From NCBI GenBank assembly GCA_025463365.1, contig JAOBWM010000182.1:1-37143 (forward strand): a stretch of 37,143 bases of DNA, written 5' to 3'. This DNA comes from Acidimicrobiales bacterium. GTDB lineage: Bacteria > Actinomycetota > Acidimicrobiia > Acidimicrobiales > Iamiaceae. The notes under the pieces are model-generated. The model saw only the letters and a list, made by a program, of their open reading frames with translations. It did not search any database and was not told the DNA's origin. A program made the translations under genes and the position numbers. Shown here one piece after another: positions 23,765-31,117 of this stretch (positions are counted from its first letter, which is position 1; each line of letters begins with the position of its first letter).

Positions 23765-24999
23765 CCCGCTCCCCACGCCCGGCGCACCGAGTCCGGATCG
23801 CCCTCGTCGCAGCCGTCTCGGTCGTCGTCCTCGCCACGGCCACGCTCGCCGCGTGCGGTGACGGCGACTCCGTCGGTGACACCCGTCCCTCAGCCCCGCA
23901 ACCGGCGGCGCCGGCGGCGACCACCACGACCGGGGACGGCTCGGGCGTCACGACCGACGGTGGGACCGTGACGCCACCGGCCACCGGCACACCGAAGGTC
24001 GACGCCACGGTGGTGGCCTCCGTCGACCAACCGACCGTGCTCCTGCCCCGGCCCGGCGACCCCGACCACGTCTACGTGGCCGAGCGGCCCGGTCGCATCC
24101 GCCGCCTGAAGATCCGAGACAGCGGCACGCTCGCCCGCGACGGCGACACCCTCCTCGACCTGACCAGCGACACCAGCACCGATTTCGAGCAGGGCCTGCT
24201 CGGCCTGGCCTTCTCGGCCGACGGCGACACGATCTACGTGAGCCGCACGAACGAGGCCGGCGACACCCGGCTGGTCTCCTATGCGATCGACGACGACGGC
24301 ATCGACGCCGAGTCGGCCAAGGTGCTGCTCGCCCAGGACCAACCGTTCCCCAACCACAACGGCGGCAACGTGGTGCTGGGCCCCGACGGCAAGCTCTGGT
24401 TCGGCCTCGGCGACGGCGGCGCCGCCGACGACCCGAGCAACAACGCCCAAGATCCCGGGACCGTGCTCGGCAAGATCGTGCGCCTCACCCCCGGCCGCGA
24501 GCCCGAGATCGTGATCAGCGGGGCGCGCAACCCGTGGCGCTTCGCGTTCGACACCGACGGCAGCCTCTGGATCGGCGACGTCGGCCAGAACATGTGGGAG
24601 GAGATCGACCACCTCGCCCCCGCCGACATCCACGGCGCCAACCTTGGCTGGAGCGGCTACGAGGGCAAGCACGAGTACCAGTCGGGCGAGGGGCGCCGGC
24701 CCGCCGATGCGATCCCGCCGATCTTCGACTACTCCCACGACGGCGGGAACTGCTCGATCACCGGCGGCTTCGTCTATCGAGGCAAGGCCATCGCATCGCT
24801 GCGCGGCATGTACCTGTTCATCGACTACTGCGCGGGTGACCTGCGGGCCATCGCCCTCGATGCCGACGGCGGCTTCTCGCGCGAGGTCGATCTCGGCGTC
24901 CACATCGACAGCCCGGCGTCGTTCGGGACCGACCAGGCCGGAGAGGCCTACGTCTTGTCCCAGACCGGATCGATCTCCCGGCTGGTCCCTGCGACCTGA
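23761..24999 (+). CDS. PQQ-dependent sugar dehydrogenase-like lipoprotein
   Basis: This 412-residue exported protein has a basic leader, hydrophobic core and LAAC lipobox, then a Thr/Pro-rich spacer (residues about 40-80), then a six-bladed beta-propeller of the glucose/sorbosone dehydrogenase family. Typical blocks are GLLGLAFSAD, FPNHNGGNVVLGPDGKLWFGLGDGG (start of the cofactor-facing loop), ARNPWRFAFD, GDVGQNMWEEID and YFLFIDYC-like YLFIDYCAGDL. These enzymes oxidise sugars or alcohols outside the membrane with PQQ; no PQQ synthesis gene lies in this window. The GTG overlaps the tesB stop by 4 bp, so the two are probably co-translated although no functional link is obvious. Confidence 0.9.
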   Translation: MTRSPRPAHRVRIALVAAVSVVVLATATLAACGDGDSVGDTRPSAPQPAAPAATTTTGDGSGVTTDGGTVTPPATGTPKVDATVVASVDQPTVLLPRPGDPDHVYVAERPGRIRRLKIRDSGTLARDGDTLLDLTSDTSTDFEQGLLGLAFSADGDTIYVSRTNEAGDTRLVSYAIDDDGIDAESAKVLLAQDQPFPNHNGGNVVLGPDGKLWFGLGDGGAADDPSNNAQDPGTVLGKIVRLTPGREPEIVISGARNPWRFAFDTDGSLWIGDVGQNMWEEIDHLAPADIHGANLGWSGYEGKHEYQSGEGRRPADAIPPIFDYSHDGGNCSITGGFVYRGKAIASLRGMYLFIDYCAGDLRAIALDADGGFSREVDLGVHIDSPASFGTDQAGEAYVLSQTGSISRLVPAT

Positions 25000-25021
25000 C
25001 CGGCACCGCCGAGGTTCGGGC

Positions 25022-25774
25022 TCAGCCGTACATCAGCGAGCCGGGGGTGGTGAGCACCTCGCCGGTCTCGATCCAGGTCTTCAGGCCCGAGAGGATCATG
25101 GGCCAACCGCCGTAGATCTGCGGGTTGGCGTCCTCGCGGAGTTGGTCGTGGGTGACGGTGAGGTGACACGAATCGCCGACGGGCTCGATCTCCCACGTCA
25201 CCCGGGACGTGCCCTCGGCCTTCACGTCGTCGCCCCACAGGGCCACCATCGTCTGCACGAGGCGGTGCGGCGGGTCGACCACGAGGTTCACACCCTCGCC
25301 GAGCAGCCCGTCGGCCTTGGGGTTGCGCATCTCGACGCGGCCCCCCTCGGTCCAGTCGCCCTCGAGGGTGTTCCCGAAGTGGAACTTCGCCCTCGTCTCA
25401 TTGTCGGTGATGGCTTCCCACAGCCGTTCGGGTGTGGTGCGGATGTAGATCTCGAACACCTTTTCCATGGTGCGCTCCAGTTCGTGCTTGAGTTCCGTGA
25501 GCCCTGCGACCCATGGTTCGGCGTACTTGCTCACCCACCGGTCGTGGACGAGCCGGATGGGGACCGGGTTCAAGAAGTGGAGCTTCTCGCGGCCCCGGCG
25601 CCTGGTGACCACCAGGCCCGCGTCCTCGAGCAGCTTCAAGTGCTTCATGACCCCGAAGCGCGTCATCTCGAAGCGCTCCTCGAGGGCGCTCAAGGTCTGG
25701 CCGTCCTGGCGGAAGAGCTCGTCGAGCAACTCCCGCCTCGTCGGATCGGCCAATGCCTTGAACACCTCGTCCAC
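25022..25774 (-). CDS. ArsR-type HTH fused to SRPBCC (AHSA1-like) domain
   Basis: The 250-residue fusion has an ArsR winged helix (about 1-85; LADPTRRELLDELF, LEERFEMTRFGVMKHLKLLEDAGLV and a basic wing) and a C-terminal SRPBCC/AHSA1 domain (about 105-245; IRTTPERLWEAITD, TRAKFHFGNTLEGDW). Such fusions sense small molecules through the SRPBCC cavity, presumably to control DNA binding. The frame opens at GTG 25804, but I place the start at GTG 25774: TAAGGT lies 7 nt before it, TTGACA 18 nt further up, and the 25804 start would put the -10 box and operator inside the gene. It lies downstream of an ECF42 sigma gene. Confidence 0.88.
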   Translation of the reverse strand: MDEVFKALADPTRRELLDELFRQDGQTLSALEERFEMTRFGVMKHLKLLEDAGLVVTRRRGREKLHFLNPVPIRLVHDRWVSKYAEPWVAGLTELKHELERTMEKVFEIYIRTTPERLWEAITDNETRAKFHFGNTLEGDWTEGGRVEMRNPKADGLLGEGVNLVVDPPHRLVQTMVALWGDDVKAEGTSRVTWEIEPVGDSCHLTVTHDQLREDANPQIYGGWPMILSGLKTWIETGEVLTTPGSLMYG

Positions 25775-25781
25775 GCCGTCG

Positions 25782-25811
25782 ACCTTAGGTGACCATTTGG
25801 TCACCTGTCAA
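25782..25811 (-). promoter_or_regulatory. Promoter with operator between -35 and -10 (autoregulation of ArsR-SRPBCC)
   Basis: TTGACA (25806-25811) and TAAGGT (25782-25787) are separated by 18 nt. A perfect inverted repeat AGGTGACC-(4)-GGTCACCT (25787-25806) fills that spacer exactly. Transcription would start at or beside GTG 25774. A dimeric winged-helix repressor bound here would block RNA polymerase. The -35 also spans the stop codon of the upstream sigma gene. Confidence 0.78.
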
Positions 25812-27043
25812 GGGTGGGATCGCTCCACACCGGCGGCGAGCCGTGCCGCCTGGGTCGTGAGGTACTGCTGCTCGCGCTGGTTCGCGGCACCGGCAGCCGC
25901 GGCGCGGAGCTCGACGATCGCCCCGCGCCGATCGCCGGACATCTCGAGCAGGTGCCCGCGCACGGCATGGAGCCGGTGGTGGTCACCGAGGCGCTCGTCG
26001 AGGCCGTCGAGCACGGCCAACCCGGCCGCGGGGCCCTGCGCCATGGCGGCGGCGACGGCCCGGTTCAGCGTGACCATGGGGTTGGCGGTCATGTGCTCGA
26101 GCCGGTCGTACAGGGCGAGGATGCGGGCCCAATCGGTGTCCTCGTGACGCTGGGCCTCGGCATGGATCCCGGCGATCGCGGCCTGCAGCTGGTACTCCCC
26201 CATCGCCCGATGGGCCAACGCACCGGTCATGAGGTGGAGGCCTTCGACGATGAGGTCGCGGTCCCACCGTGACCGGTCCTGGTCGGCCATGGCGACCAGT
26301 TCACCGTCGGCACCGGTGCGGGCGGCGCGGCGGGCGTCGGTGAGCAACATGAGCGCGAGCAGCCCGGCCACCTCCGGGTCGTCGGGGAGCCCGTCGTGCA
26401 CGGCGCGGGCCAGGCGGATCGCCTCGCCGGACAGGTCGCGCCGCGTGAGTTGGGTCCCGGCGCTGGTGGCGTACCCCTCGTTGAAGAGGAGGTACAAGAC
26501 GCGCAGGACCGTCTGCAACCGCTCGGTCCGCTCCTCGTCCGATGGCAGCCGGAACCTCGCCCCGGCATCTCTCACCTTGGCCTTGGCCCGACTGATGCGC
26601 TGGGCCATGGTCGACTCGGGCACGAGGAACGCGGCCGCGATCTCGCGGGTGGTGAGGCCGCCGACGGCCCGCAGGATGAGCGGGACGGCAGACGCGGGGG
26701 TGAGCGCCGGATGGCAACACATGAACATGAGGATCAACGTGTCGTCGCGCCCCGGGGCGGGGTCCGGATCAGCGACGGACCACGACGCGGCGAGGTCCTC
26801 GCGGCGACGACGGGCACCGTCGCTGCGGAGCTGGTCGACCAGGCGCCGGCTCGCCACGCGCACGAGCCACCCGAGGGGGTTGTCGGGCCGCCCCTCGTGC
26901 GGCCACTGCCCCGCGGCCGCCAGCAATGCCTCTTGGACCGCGTCCTCGGCGGCCGCGAAGTCACCGTGTCGACGCACGACCACACCGAGGACCTGCGGCG
27001 CCAGCTCGCGCAGCAGTCCCTCGGTGTCCGGGCCGCTGCTCAC
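25808..27043 (-). CDS. ECF sigma factor, ECF42-type with C-terminal extension
   Basis: ECF42 sigma factors have sigma-2 and sigma-4 regions plus a long TPR-like C-terminal extension and no anti-sigma factor; they pair with a DGPF/YCII protein. Here sigma-2 lies at about 10-80 (FAAAEDAVQEALLAA, NPLGWLVRVASRRLVDQLR), sigma-4 at about 110-165 (LTTREIAAAFLVPESTMAQRISRAK), and a helical extension at about 180-411 (LFNEGY, ANPMVTLNRAVAAAM, RGHLLEMSGD). The GTG at 27043 overlaps the stop of the DGPF gene by 4 bp. Length 411 is normal for the group. Signal and regulon are not shown by the sequence. Confidence 0.92.
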   Translation of the reverse strand: MSSGPDTEGLLRELAPQVLGVVVRRHGDFAAAEDAVQEALLAAAGQWPHEGRPDNPLGWLVRVASRRLVDQLRSDGARRRREDLAASWSVADPDPAPGRDDTLILMFMCCHPALTPASAVPLILRAVGGLTTREIAAAFLVPESTMAQRISRAKAKVRDAGARFRLPSDEERTERLQTVLRVLYLLFNEGYATSAGTQLTRRDLSGEAIRLARAVHDGLPDDPEVAGLLALMLLTDARRAARTGADGELVAMADQDRSRWDRDLIVEGLHLMTGALAHRAMGEYQLQAAIAGIHAEAQRHEDTDWARILALYDRLEHMTANPMVTLNRAVAAAMAQGPAAGLAVLDGLDERLGDHHRLHAVRGHLLEMSGDRRGAIVELRAAAAGAANQREQQYLTTQAARLAAGVERSHP

Positions 27044-27441
27044 ATCTCCGGGTCAGGAGCCCCGAGGACCTGGCGGACCTCGATCGGGTCCATGATCGGC
27101 GCGCCACCCGACGCGGGAGCAGCCGACGCCTTGGCGGCGATCTCGATCGCCCGCTCGAGGCTGTCGACGTCGATCATCCGGAAGCCGGCCAGCAGCTCCT
27201 TCGACTCCGAGTACGGGCCGTCGGTGATCACCGGCGGGTTCACCCCGTCGGACACGACGTACTTGACCTGGTCGGGCCCGGCGAGACCCTGGGCGTCCAC
27301 CAGCTCACCGAGCTCGGTGAGCTCCGCGTTGAGCGCCTGCTGGAACGCGATGTGCGCCTGGATGTCCTCGGGGGACCACTCGTTGATCGGGGGGCACCCG
27401 GACTCGACCTGGCCGTAGTTCTGCAAGAGCATGAATCGCAT
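27040..27441 (-). CDS. DGPF/YCII-related domain protein (ECF42 partner)
   Basis: This 133-residue protein begins MRFMLLQNYG and has the ITDGPYSESKELLAGF block that defines the DGPF branch of YCII-like proteins (ferredoxin-like alpha/beta fold). It is the standard gene partner of ECF42 sigma factors and probably a target of the sigma factor as well. AAGGA lies about 9 nt before the ATG at 27441. The stop overlaps the sigma start by 4 bp, so the two form one transcript read from the ECF-like promoter at 27490-27516. The biochemical role is unknown in the family. Confidence 0.92.
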   Translation of the reverse strand: MRFMLLQNYGQVESGCPPINEWSPEDIQAHIAFQQALNAELTELGELVDAQGLAGPDQVKYVVSDGVNPPVITDGPYSESKELLAGFRMIDVDSLERAIEIAAKASAAPASGGAPIMDPIEVRQVLGAPDPEM

Positions 27442-27489
27442 CGTTCGATCCTTCCTGATGCGGCGCCCCGGCGGCGCCGTCGCAGCGGT

Positions 27490-27516
27490 GTCGGAGCTGC
27501 CGCGGGGTTCTCGACA
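27490..27516 (-). promoter_or_regulatory. Candidate ECF42 self-promoter (TGTCGA -17 nt- CGAC)
   Basis: On the minus strand TGTCGA (27511-27516) and CGAC (27490-27493) are separated by 17 nt, about 49 bp before the DGPF start. As I recall, ECF42 promoters were reported with TGTCGA at -35 and CGA/T-C at -10, so this fits autoregulation. It lies directly after the pentapeptide-repeat gene. Confidence 0.6.
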
Positions 27517-27537
27517 TCGATGCGGAAGGATCTGCGA

Positions 27538-28308
27538 TCACGTCCGTGCCTCGTCGTCGGTGCGCGCCGAGGCCAGCTGGCCACCCGTCAGGAACAGCGC
27601 GCCACGCAGGTCCGCTCCCCGCAGATCGGCGCCTCGGAGGTCGGCCCCGAGGAGGGACGCCACCCGGAGGTCGGCCCGGCGCAGGTCCGCACCGACCAGG
27701 ACGGCGCCGCGCAGGTCGGCGCCTCGGAGGTCCCGGCCTCGCAGGTCCGCACCGAACAGGTCGGCCCCGCTGAGGTCGGTGGCAGCTTGGGCCTCCCCGG
27801 CCCGGGCGAGGTCGCTCACTCGTCGCAGGAGTGCGCCCACCTCGGCACGGACCATGGCGACGTCGACCGCGACCACCGCGTCGGGCTCCGCTCGCGTCAG
27901 GCCGTCGACCGAGTCGTACGTTTCCCCAAGCTCGGTGCGCAGCGCAGCGGCCGCCGGCAACGTCGACGCCTCACTCAGGTACCAGAGCAGTTCGTGGAGC
28001 TGCCGCATCCTGCGGAACGCCGCGAACATCGGGGCCGCGACCGACGGGTCGGTCCGCCAGTCGCGCCCGTGGAAGGTGACCTGGGCGACCTTCTGACCGG
28101 CGCCGAAGCACTCGAACGCGACGCAGCCACTGAAGCCCGCGGGCCGAAGCGCATCGTGGATGCCGCACGAGTGATCGGTGGCGAGGTTCGGGCACGGCAC
28201 GCCCTCCGCCTTGTCGATGGCGAAGTCCGCCGACGCCGCGAACGGCAACGCCACGCAACACAGCCCGACGCACGACTCACAGTCGGCGATCAAGTCGGAC
28301 AACGTCAC
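27538..28308 (-). CDS. Cysteine-cluster (YkgJ-like) plus pentapeptide-repeat protein
   Basis: The 256-residue protein joins two recognisable parts. The N-terminus has eight Cys in the first 70 residues (10, 13, 17, 18, 39, 48, 62, 67), in a CxxC-x3-CC ... C ... C ... C layout like the YkgJ-type metal-binding cluster. A helical middle follows (about 90-170), and then about 13 tandem pentapeptides (A/G-D-L-x-x, residues about 176-240), which form a right-handed quadrilateral beta-helix. Some pentapeptide proteins mimic DNA and protect gyrase; nothing here proves that. The GTG at 28308 overlaps the PIN toxin gene by 4 bp, making it third in a toxin-antitoxin operon. Confidence 0.87.
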   Translation of the reverse strand: MTLSDLIADCESCVGLCCVALPFAASADFAIDKAEGVPCPNLATDHSCGIHDALRPAGFSGCVAFECFGAGQKVAQVTFHGRDWRTDPSVAAPMFAAFRRMRQLHELLWYLSEASTLPAAAALRTELGETYDSVDGLTRAEPDAVVAVDVAMVRAEVGALLRRVSDLARAGEAQAATDLSGADLFGADLRGRDLRGADLRGAVLVGADLRRADLRVASLLGADLRGADLRGADLRGALFLTGGQLASARTDDEART

Positions 28309-28718
28309 ACCGCCGACACGTGCACGTTCGGAAATGCCGCGGCGAGCCGGCCGAGGTCGTCGGGGTCACCGGTGACCACGACGCCGCCGCCTGCCTCGAT
28401 GGCGGTCGCCACCACATGGGCATCGGCCAGGTCGGACGACCCGACGCCCGCCGAGGCCAGCACGCCGCCGACGAGCCGGGCAAGTGATCGGTCGGTCGAT
28501 CGCACCCCGATGCCGGTCTCCCTGCTCAGGCACGCGTCGACCACCTGGTTGTGGCCAGAGCCGCGATAGAGCTCGGCGAGCACGACCGCAGGCACGACGA
28601 CCTCTCGACGGAGGCGCCGAGCAGCCTCGAGCGCGGCGCGGACCTCACGGAAGCGGGGGCCTCGGGGTCGGGCGAGGCTGGAGAGGGCCTCGGCGTCGAG
28701 CACGAGGATCGGGCTCAC
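28305..28718 (-). CDS. PIN-domain ribonuclease toxin (VapC-like)
   Basis: This 137-residue protein has the PIN layout: ILVLDAEAL at the N-terminus (first acidic residue of the active site), [13 protein letters not shown] (conserved Glu), [13 protein letters not shown] (Asp pair) and VVTGDPDDL near the end. PIN toxins cleave RNA with Mg2+ and are held inactive by a cognate antitoxin. The GTG at 28718 overlaps the ribbon-helix-helix gene by 4 bp, and its own stop overlaps the pentapeptide gene by 4 bp, so the three genes are translationally chained. RNA target unknown. Confidence 0.87.
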   Translation of the reverse strand: MSPILVLDAEALSSLARPRGPRFREVRAALEAARRLRREVVVPAVVLAELYRGSGHNQVVDACLSRETGIGVRSTDRSLARLVGGVLASAGVGSSDLADAHVVATAIEAGGGVVVTGDPDDLGRLAAAFPNVHVSAV

Positions 28719-28942
28719 CCGAGCAGGTCCAGGTACTTCGTGACCAGGTTCTCATCGATCGGCCCGGCGGAGGCTTCGAACTCGTCGAGCATCTCGCCGA
28801 GCAGGCGGTGCTGCCGGCGACGGTGGAGCTCCAGTCGGACGGCGTCGTTCACCTGCGCCGAGAGCGCCTCCCCACCAGCCTCCAGCTCGGCGACGAGGTC
28901 TTCGTCGAGCGAGACCGACAGCTTTCGCTTCGTCGTGGTCAT
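28715..28942 (-). CDS. Ribbon-helix-helix-like antitoxin
   Basis: This 75-residue protein begins TTKRKLSVSLDEDLVAELEAG, a basic strand followed by two helices as in ribbon-helix-helix DNA-binding antitoxins. The second half (HRRRQHRLLGEMLDEFEAS...) would be the toxin-wrapping tail. The ATG at 28942 is chosen because TACGCT (28949-28954) lies 6 nt upstream and an earlier start at 29005 would encode an unrelated leader. It precedes and overlaps the PIN gene by 4 bp, the usual VapBC order, and probably autoregulates the operon. Confidence 0.85.
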   Translation of the reverse strand: MTTTKRKLSVSLDEDLVAELEAGGEALSAQVNDAVRLELHRRRQHRLLGEMLDEFEASAGPIDENLVTKYLDLLG

Positions 28943-28948
28943 ACTCCG

Positions 28949-28954
28949 AGCGTA
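28949..28954 (-). promoter_or_regulatory. -10 hexamer TACGCT for the toxin-antitoxin-pentapeptide operon
   Basis: TACGCT ends 6 nt before the antitoxin ATG with no proper Shine-Dalgarno, consistent with a leaderless transcript. The flanking TAC-CAAA-GTA (28953-28962) is a minor inverted repeat that an antitoxin dimer might recognise. Confidence 0.45.
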
Positions 28955-29029
28955 CCAAAGTAGGACCGTGTGCGGGCACGAAACCCCACCCGGCCGCACA
29001 CGCACGTGCCGGGCGACGCTCTGGCCGCG

Positions 29030-29464
29030 TCAGCCCTGGTAGCGGTAGACGTTCGTGTCTCGGGGCTCGAAGCCGAGGCGGCGGTAGAGGCGGTTGGCGG
29101 CCTCTCGGCTGGGGCGGGAGGTCAGGTCCACCGAGCGGGCACCGCGCTCGGCGGCCACGTCGATGGCGAAGCGGTTGAGGGCCTCGCCCACGCCCTGGCC
29201 GCGGCCGGCCTCGTCGACGACGACGTCTTCGATCCAGGCCCGCAGCCCCGTCGGGATCCGGAAGAGCACGAGGGTGAGCGAACCGAGGATCGTGCCGTCG
29301 GCGCCGGTCGCCAGCAGGAGGTGCGTGGCCGGCGAGGCGACGATCTCCTCCAACTGCTGCCGGGTGGGCGGGGGCGACGAGCGCGACAGCTGCGGGGTGA
29401 GGCGCGCGAACGCATCCACCACCTCGTCGGTGACCTCGTCTGCGACCGCGACCGTGACGCTCAT
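29030..29464 (-). CDS. GNAT-family N-acetyltransferase
   Basis: This 144-residue single-domain GNAT has the acetyl-CoA pyrophosphate loop as VDEAGRGQGVGEALNRF (the R/Q-x-x-G-x-G/A signature, about residues 88-104). Flanking strands are GSLTLVLFRI and SVDLTSRPSREAANRLYRRLGFEPRDTNVYRY. The substrate is not predictable; the small size and terminal NVYRY are typical of general actinobacterial GNATs. The ATG at 29464 is preferred over 29551 because the protein then starts on the first strand (MSVTVAVADEV) and a TAGGGT box (29473-29478) lies 8 nt upstream. Confidence 0.9.
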   Translation of the reverse strand: MSVTVAVADEVTDEVVDAFARLTPQLSRSSPPPTRQQLEEIVASPATHLLLATGADGTILGSLTLVLFRIPTGLRAWIEDVVVDEAGRGQGVGEALNRFAIDVAAERGARSVDLTSRPSREAANRLYRRLGFEPRDTNVYRYQG

Positions 29465-29472
29465 CGACGGCG

Positions 29473-29478
29473 ACCCTA
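29473..29478 (-). promoter_or_regulatory. -10 hexamer TAGGGT for the GNAT gene
   Basis: TAGGGT ends 8 nt before the ATG at 29464. No Shine-Dalgarno is present. Confidence 0.45.
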
Positions 29479-29613
29479 GGCGCCGCTCGCACGGGGCAGG
29501 GCCCTGAGCTGGGCGAGAAGGCGAGCATTCGCTCGCTCGTCCCGACAGCAAGGGTTCAGCGGATGGTCACCTGGTGGGAACGGTGCGGACGACCAGGCGC
29601 AACACCCGTTTCG

Positions 29614-29619
29614 TACCGT
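29614..29619 (+). promoter_or_regulatory. -10 hexamer TACCGT for a small ORF
   Basis: TACCGT ends 6 nt before the ATG at 29626, the same leaderless geometry as other genes here. Confidence 0.4.
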
Positions 29620-29625
29620 TCCGGC

Positions 29626-29808
29626 ATGCGATGGATCCCCTCCCCCCTCCATGGCCTCGGCGCCGCCGGGGCCGCCGCAAATGCACGAGCCGAGCTCGAG
29701 ACGGCTCACGTCCGCGCCCTCCAGGCCACCTTGGTGGCCCGGAGGGTCAATCGCTCCGGCCGATCCGGCGAACCCCTGTCGCCGGCGGCCGAGCGTCGGG
29801 TCGCCTGA
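29626..29808 (+). CDS. Candidate 60-residue small protein, unknown
   Basis: The frame begins MRWIPSPLHGLGAAG, continues into an Ala/Arg/Leu-rich predicted helix (about residues 16-42) and ends in a basic, Ser/Gly-rich tail (pI clearly high). It fills an otherwise empty 462-bp gap between the divergent GNAT and PAC2 genes. Support: a TACCGT box 6 nt before the ATG, and a 13-bp perfect stem-loop starting 15 bp after the stop. The helix resembles small basic actinobacterial proteins but I recognise no family. It could be a chance open frame in GC-rich DNA. Confidence 0.45.
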   Translation: MRWIPSPLHGLGAAGAAANARAELETAHVRALQATLVARRVNRSGRSGEPLSPAAERRVA

Positions 29809-29823
29809 CGACCCACCGTCCGT

Positions 29824-29860
29824 CGTCGGACGCCGGGATGTCCCCCTCCGGCGTCCGACG
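29824..29860 (+). terminator. Perfect 13-bp stem-loop, probable terminator
   Basis: Arms at 29824-29836 and 29848-29860 (CGTCGGACGCCGG and its exact complement) enclose an 11-nt loop. It lies after the small ORF and before the PAC2 promoter. No U-tract follows, so it could also be a bidirectional insulator. Confidence 0.6.
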
Positions 29861-29913
29861 TACGGCCGGCACGCGCCCCGGCGGGGTGGGCCACAAGCAC
29901 GGACCCGCCTCGG

Positions 29914-29919
29914 TAGCGT
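29914..29919 (+). promoter_or_regulatory. -10 hexamer TAGCGT for the PAC2 gene
   Basis: TAGCGT ends 7 nt before the GTG at 29927; no purine-rich ribosome site intervenes apart from GGGG abutting the start codon. Confidence 0.45.
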
Positions 29920-29926
29920 TGTTGGG

Positions 29927-30790
29927 GTGAGCCCGTTGCGCTGGCACCATCGCCCCGAGTTGCGCCGCCCCGCTCTGGTGGCGGCGTTCGAGGGCTGGAA
30001 CGATGCCGGCGACGCCGCGTCGAGCGCAGCCCGCTGGCTCGCCGACCGCCATGGTGCCGAGCTGGTGGCCACCATCGAGGCCGAGGACTTCTTCGACTTC
30101 ACCACCACGCGCCCGATCGTCGCCGTCGACCACGAGGGCCACCGCTCGATCACCTGGCCCGACACCGAGCTGTGGTCGGCCACGACGGCGAGCGGCACCG
30201 ACCTCATCGTGATGGTCGGCCACGAGCCGCACCTGCGCTGGCGCACCTACTGCCGCGCCGTGACCGAGGCTGCCGACGCCCTCGGCTGCTCGCTCGTGCT
30301 CACCCTCGGCGCCCTCCTGAGTGACGTGCCCCACACCCGGCCCACCTCGGTCACCGGCACCGCCGACGATCCAGACCTCAACGACCGACTCGATCTGGCC
30401 AAGTCGGCGTACGAGGGGCCCACGGGGATCGTCGGCGTGCTCCATGCCGCCTGCCGGGACCGCGGCATCCCGTCGGCGTCGCTGTGGGCCGCGGTGCCGA
30501 CCTACGTCTCCGGCGCGCCCTCGCCCAAGGCCACCCTCGCCCTGGTGGAGCGGGCCACCACCGTGCTGGGCCTGAGCCTCCCCACCACCGACCTCCAGAT
30601 CGCCACCGCGGCCTACGAACGCCAGATCGACGAGCTCGTGGCGGCCGACGAGGACACCGCCGCCTACGTGGCCGGCCTCGAAGAGGCCGCGGACGACGAA
30701 AGCGACGACGAGGACGAGCTCGACTCCTTCGCCGACACCGACCCCGCGGACCTCGTCGAAGAAGTCGAACGCTTCCTCCGCGGCGACTGA
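29927..30790 (+). CDS. PAC2 family protein
   Basis: PAC2 proteins are relatives of eukaryotic proteasome assembly chaperone 2 and are common in actinobacteria that carry proteasome-related genes; their bacterial role is unsettled. The 287-residue protein opens RPALVAAFEGWNDAGDAAS, the family's hallmark, followed by EDFFDFTTTRP, LIVMVGHEPHLRWRTYC and LTLGALLSDVPHTRP. The last about 40 residues are strongly acidic (EAADDESDDEDELD) and end with a FLRGD tail. The GTG at 29927 is preferred because it precedes the first family block and follows a TAGCGT box by 7 nt; upstream frame is not PAC2-like. Confidence 0.92.
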   Translation: MSPLRWHHRPELRRPALVAAFEGWNDAGDAASSAARWLADRHGAELVATIEAEDFFDFTTTRPIVAVDHEGHRSITWPDTELWSATTASGTDLIVMVGHEPHLRWRTYCRAVTEAADALGCSLVLTLGALLSDVPHTRPTSVTGTADDPDLNDRLDLAKSAYEGPTGIVGVLHAACRDRGIPSASLWAAVPTYVSGAPSPKATLALVERATTVLGLSLPTTDLQIATAAYERQIDELVAADEDTAAYVAGLEEAADDESDDEDELDSFADTDPADLVEEVERFLRGD

Positions 30791-30910
30791 CCTCCAAGCG
30801 ACCGACCGACCCGGCCGGCCCAGCAATCGCTCCCCGCCCAGCAACCGTGCCGCGACCCACCTCCCCGGCCCTGCGACCGACCCTCCCCGCCGGGCAACGC
30901 CTGCCCGCTT

Positions 30911-30952
30911 CTGAGCGCCCGGTGTCGCACCCATGCGACGCCGGGCGCTCAG
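30911..30952. repeat. 42-nt hairpin repeat, copy 1
   Basis: A 19-bp stem (one U.G wobble) with a 4-nt loop CCCA. The terminal block CTGAGCGCCC / GGGCGCTCAG is shared with copy 2. Confidence 0.8.
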
Positions 30953-30981
30953 AAACCACAGACACGCTCGGCCCCTCGGTA

Positions 30982-31023
30982 CTGAGCGCCCCACGTCGCG
31001 TCCATGCGACGTGGGGCGCTCAG
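30982..31023. repeat. 42-nt hairpin repeat, copy 2
   Basis: Same length, stem length (19 bp including a G.U closing pair) and loop position as copy 1, loop TCCA. The outer arm is the same CTGAGCGCCC, while the inner arm differs by compensatory changes. It starts 71 bp after the start of copy 1. The two may act as tandem terminators for PAC2 or be short mobile palindromes. Confidence 0.8.
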
Positions 31024-31111
31024 AACGGGGGTGGATGGTGGGGCGGTCGACGGGGGACGGTCGACGGGGGACGTGGGGTCGGAACGCTCTCGAACCGGTC
31101 AGATCGGTCGA

Positions 31112-31117
31112 TAGGGT
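31112..31117 (+). promoter_or_regulatory. -10 hexamer TAGGGT for the methyltransferase gene
   Basis: TAGGGT ends 6 nt before the ATG at 31124; no Shine-Dalgarno is visible. Confidence 0.5.

Noticed and set aside
30911-31023. Possible CRISPR array from the 42-nt repeats
   Set aside because: Only two units, each a palindrome itself, spacer of 29 nt, no cas genes, and inner arms differ by compensatory changes.
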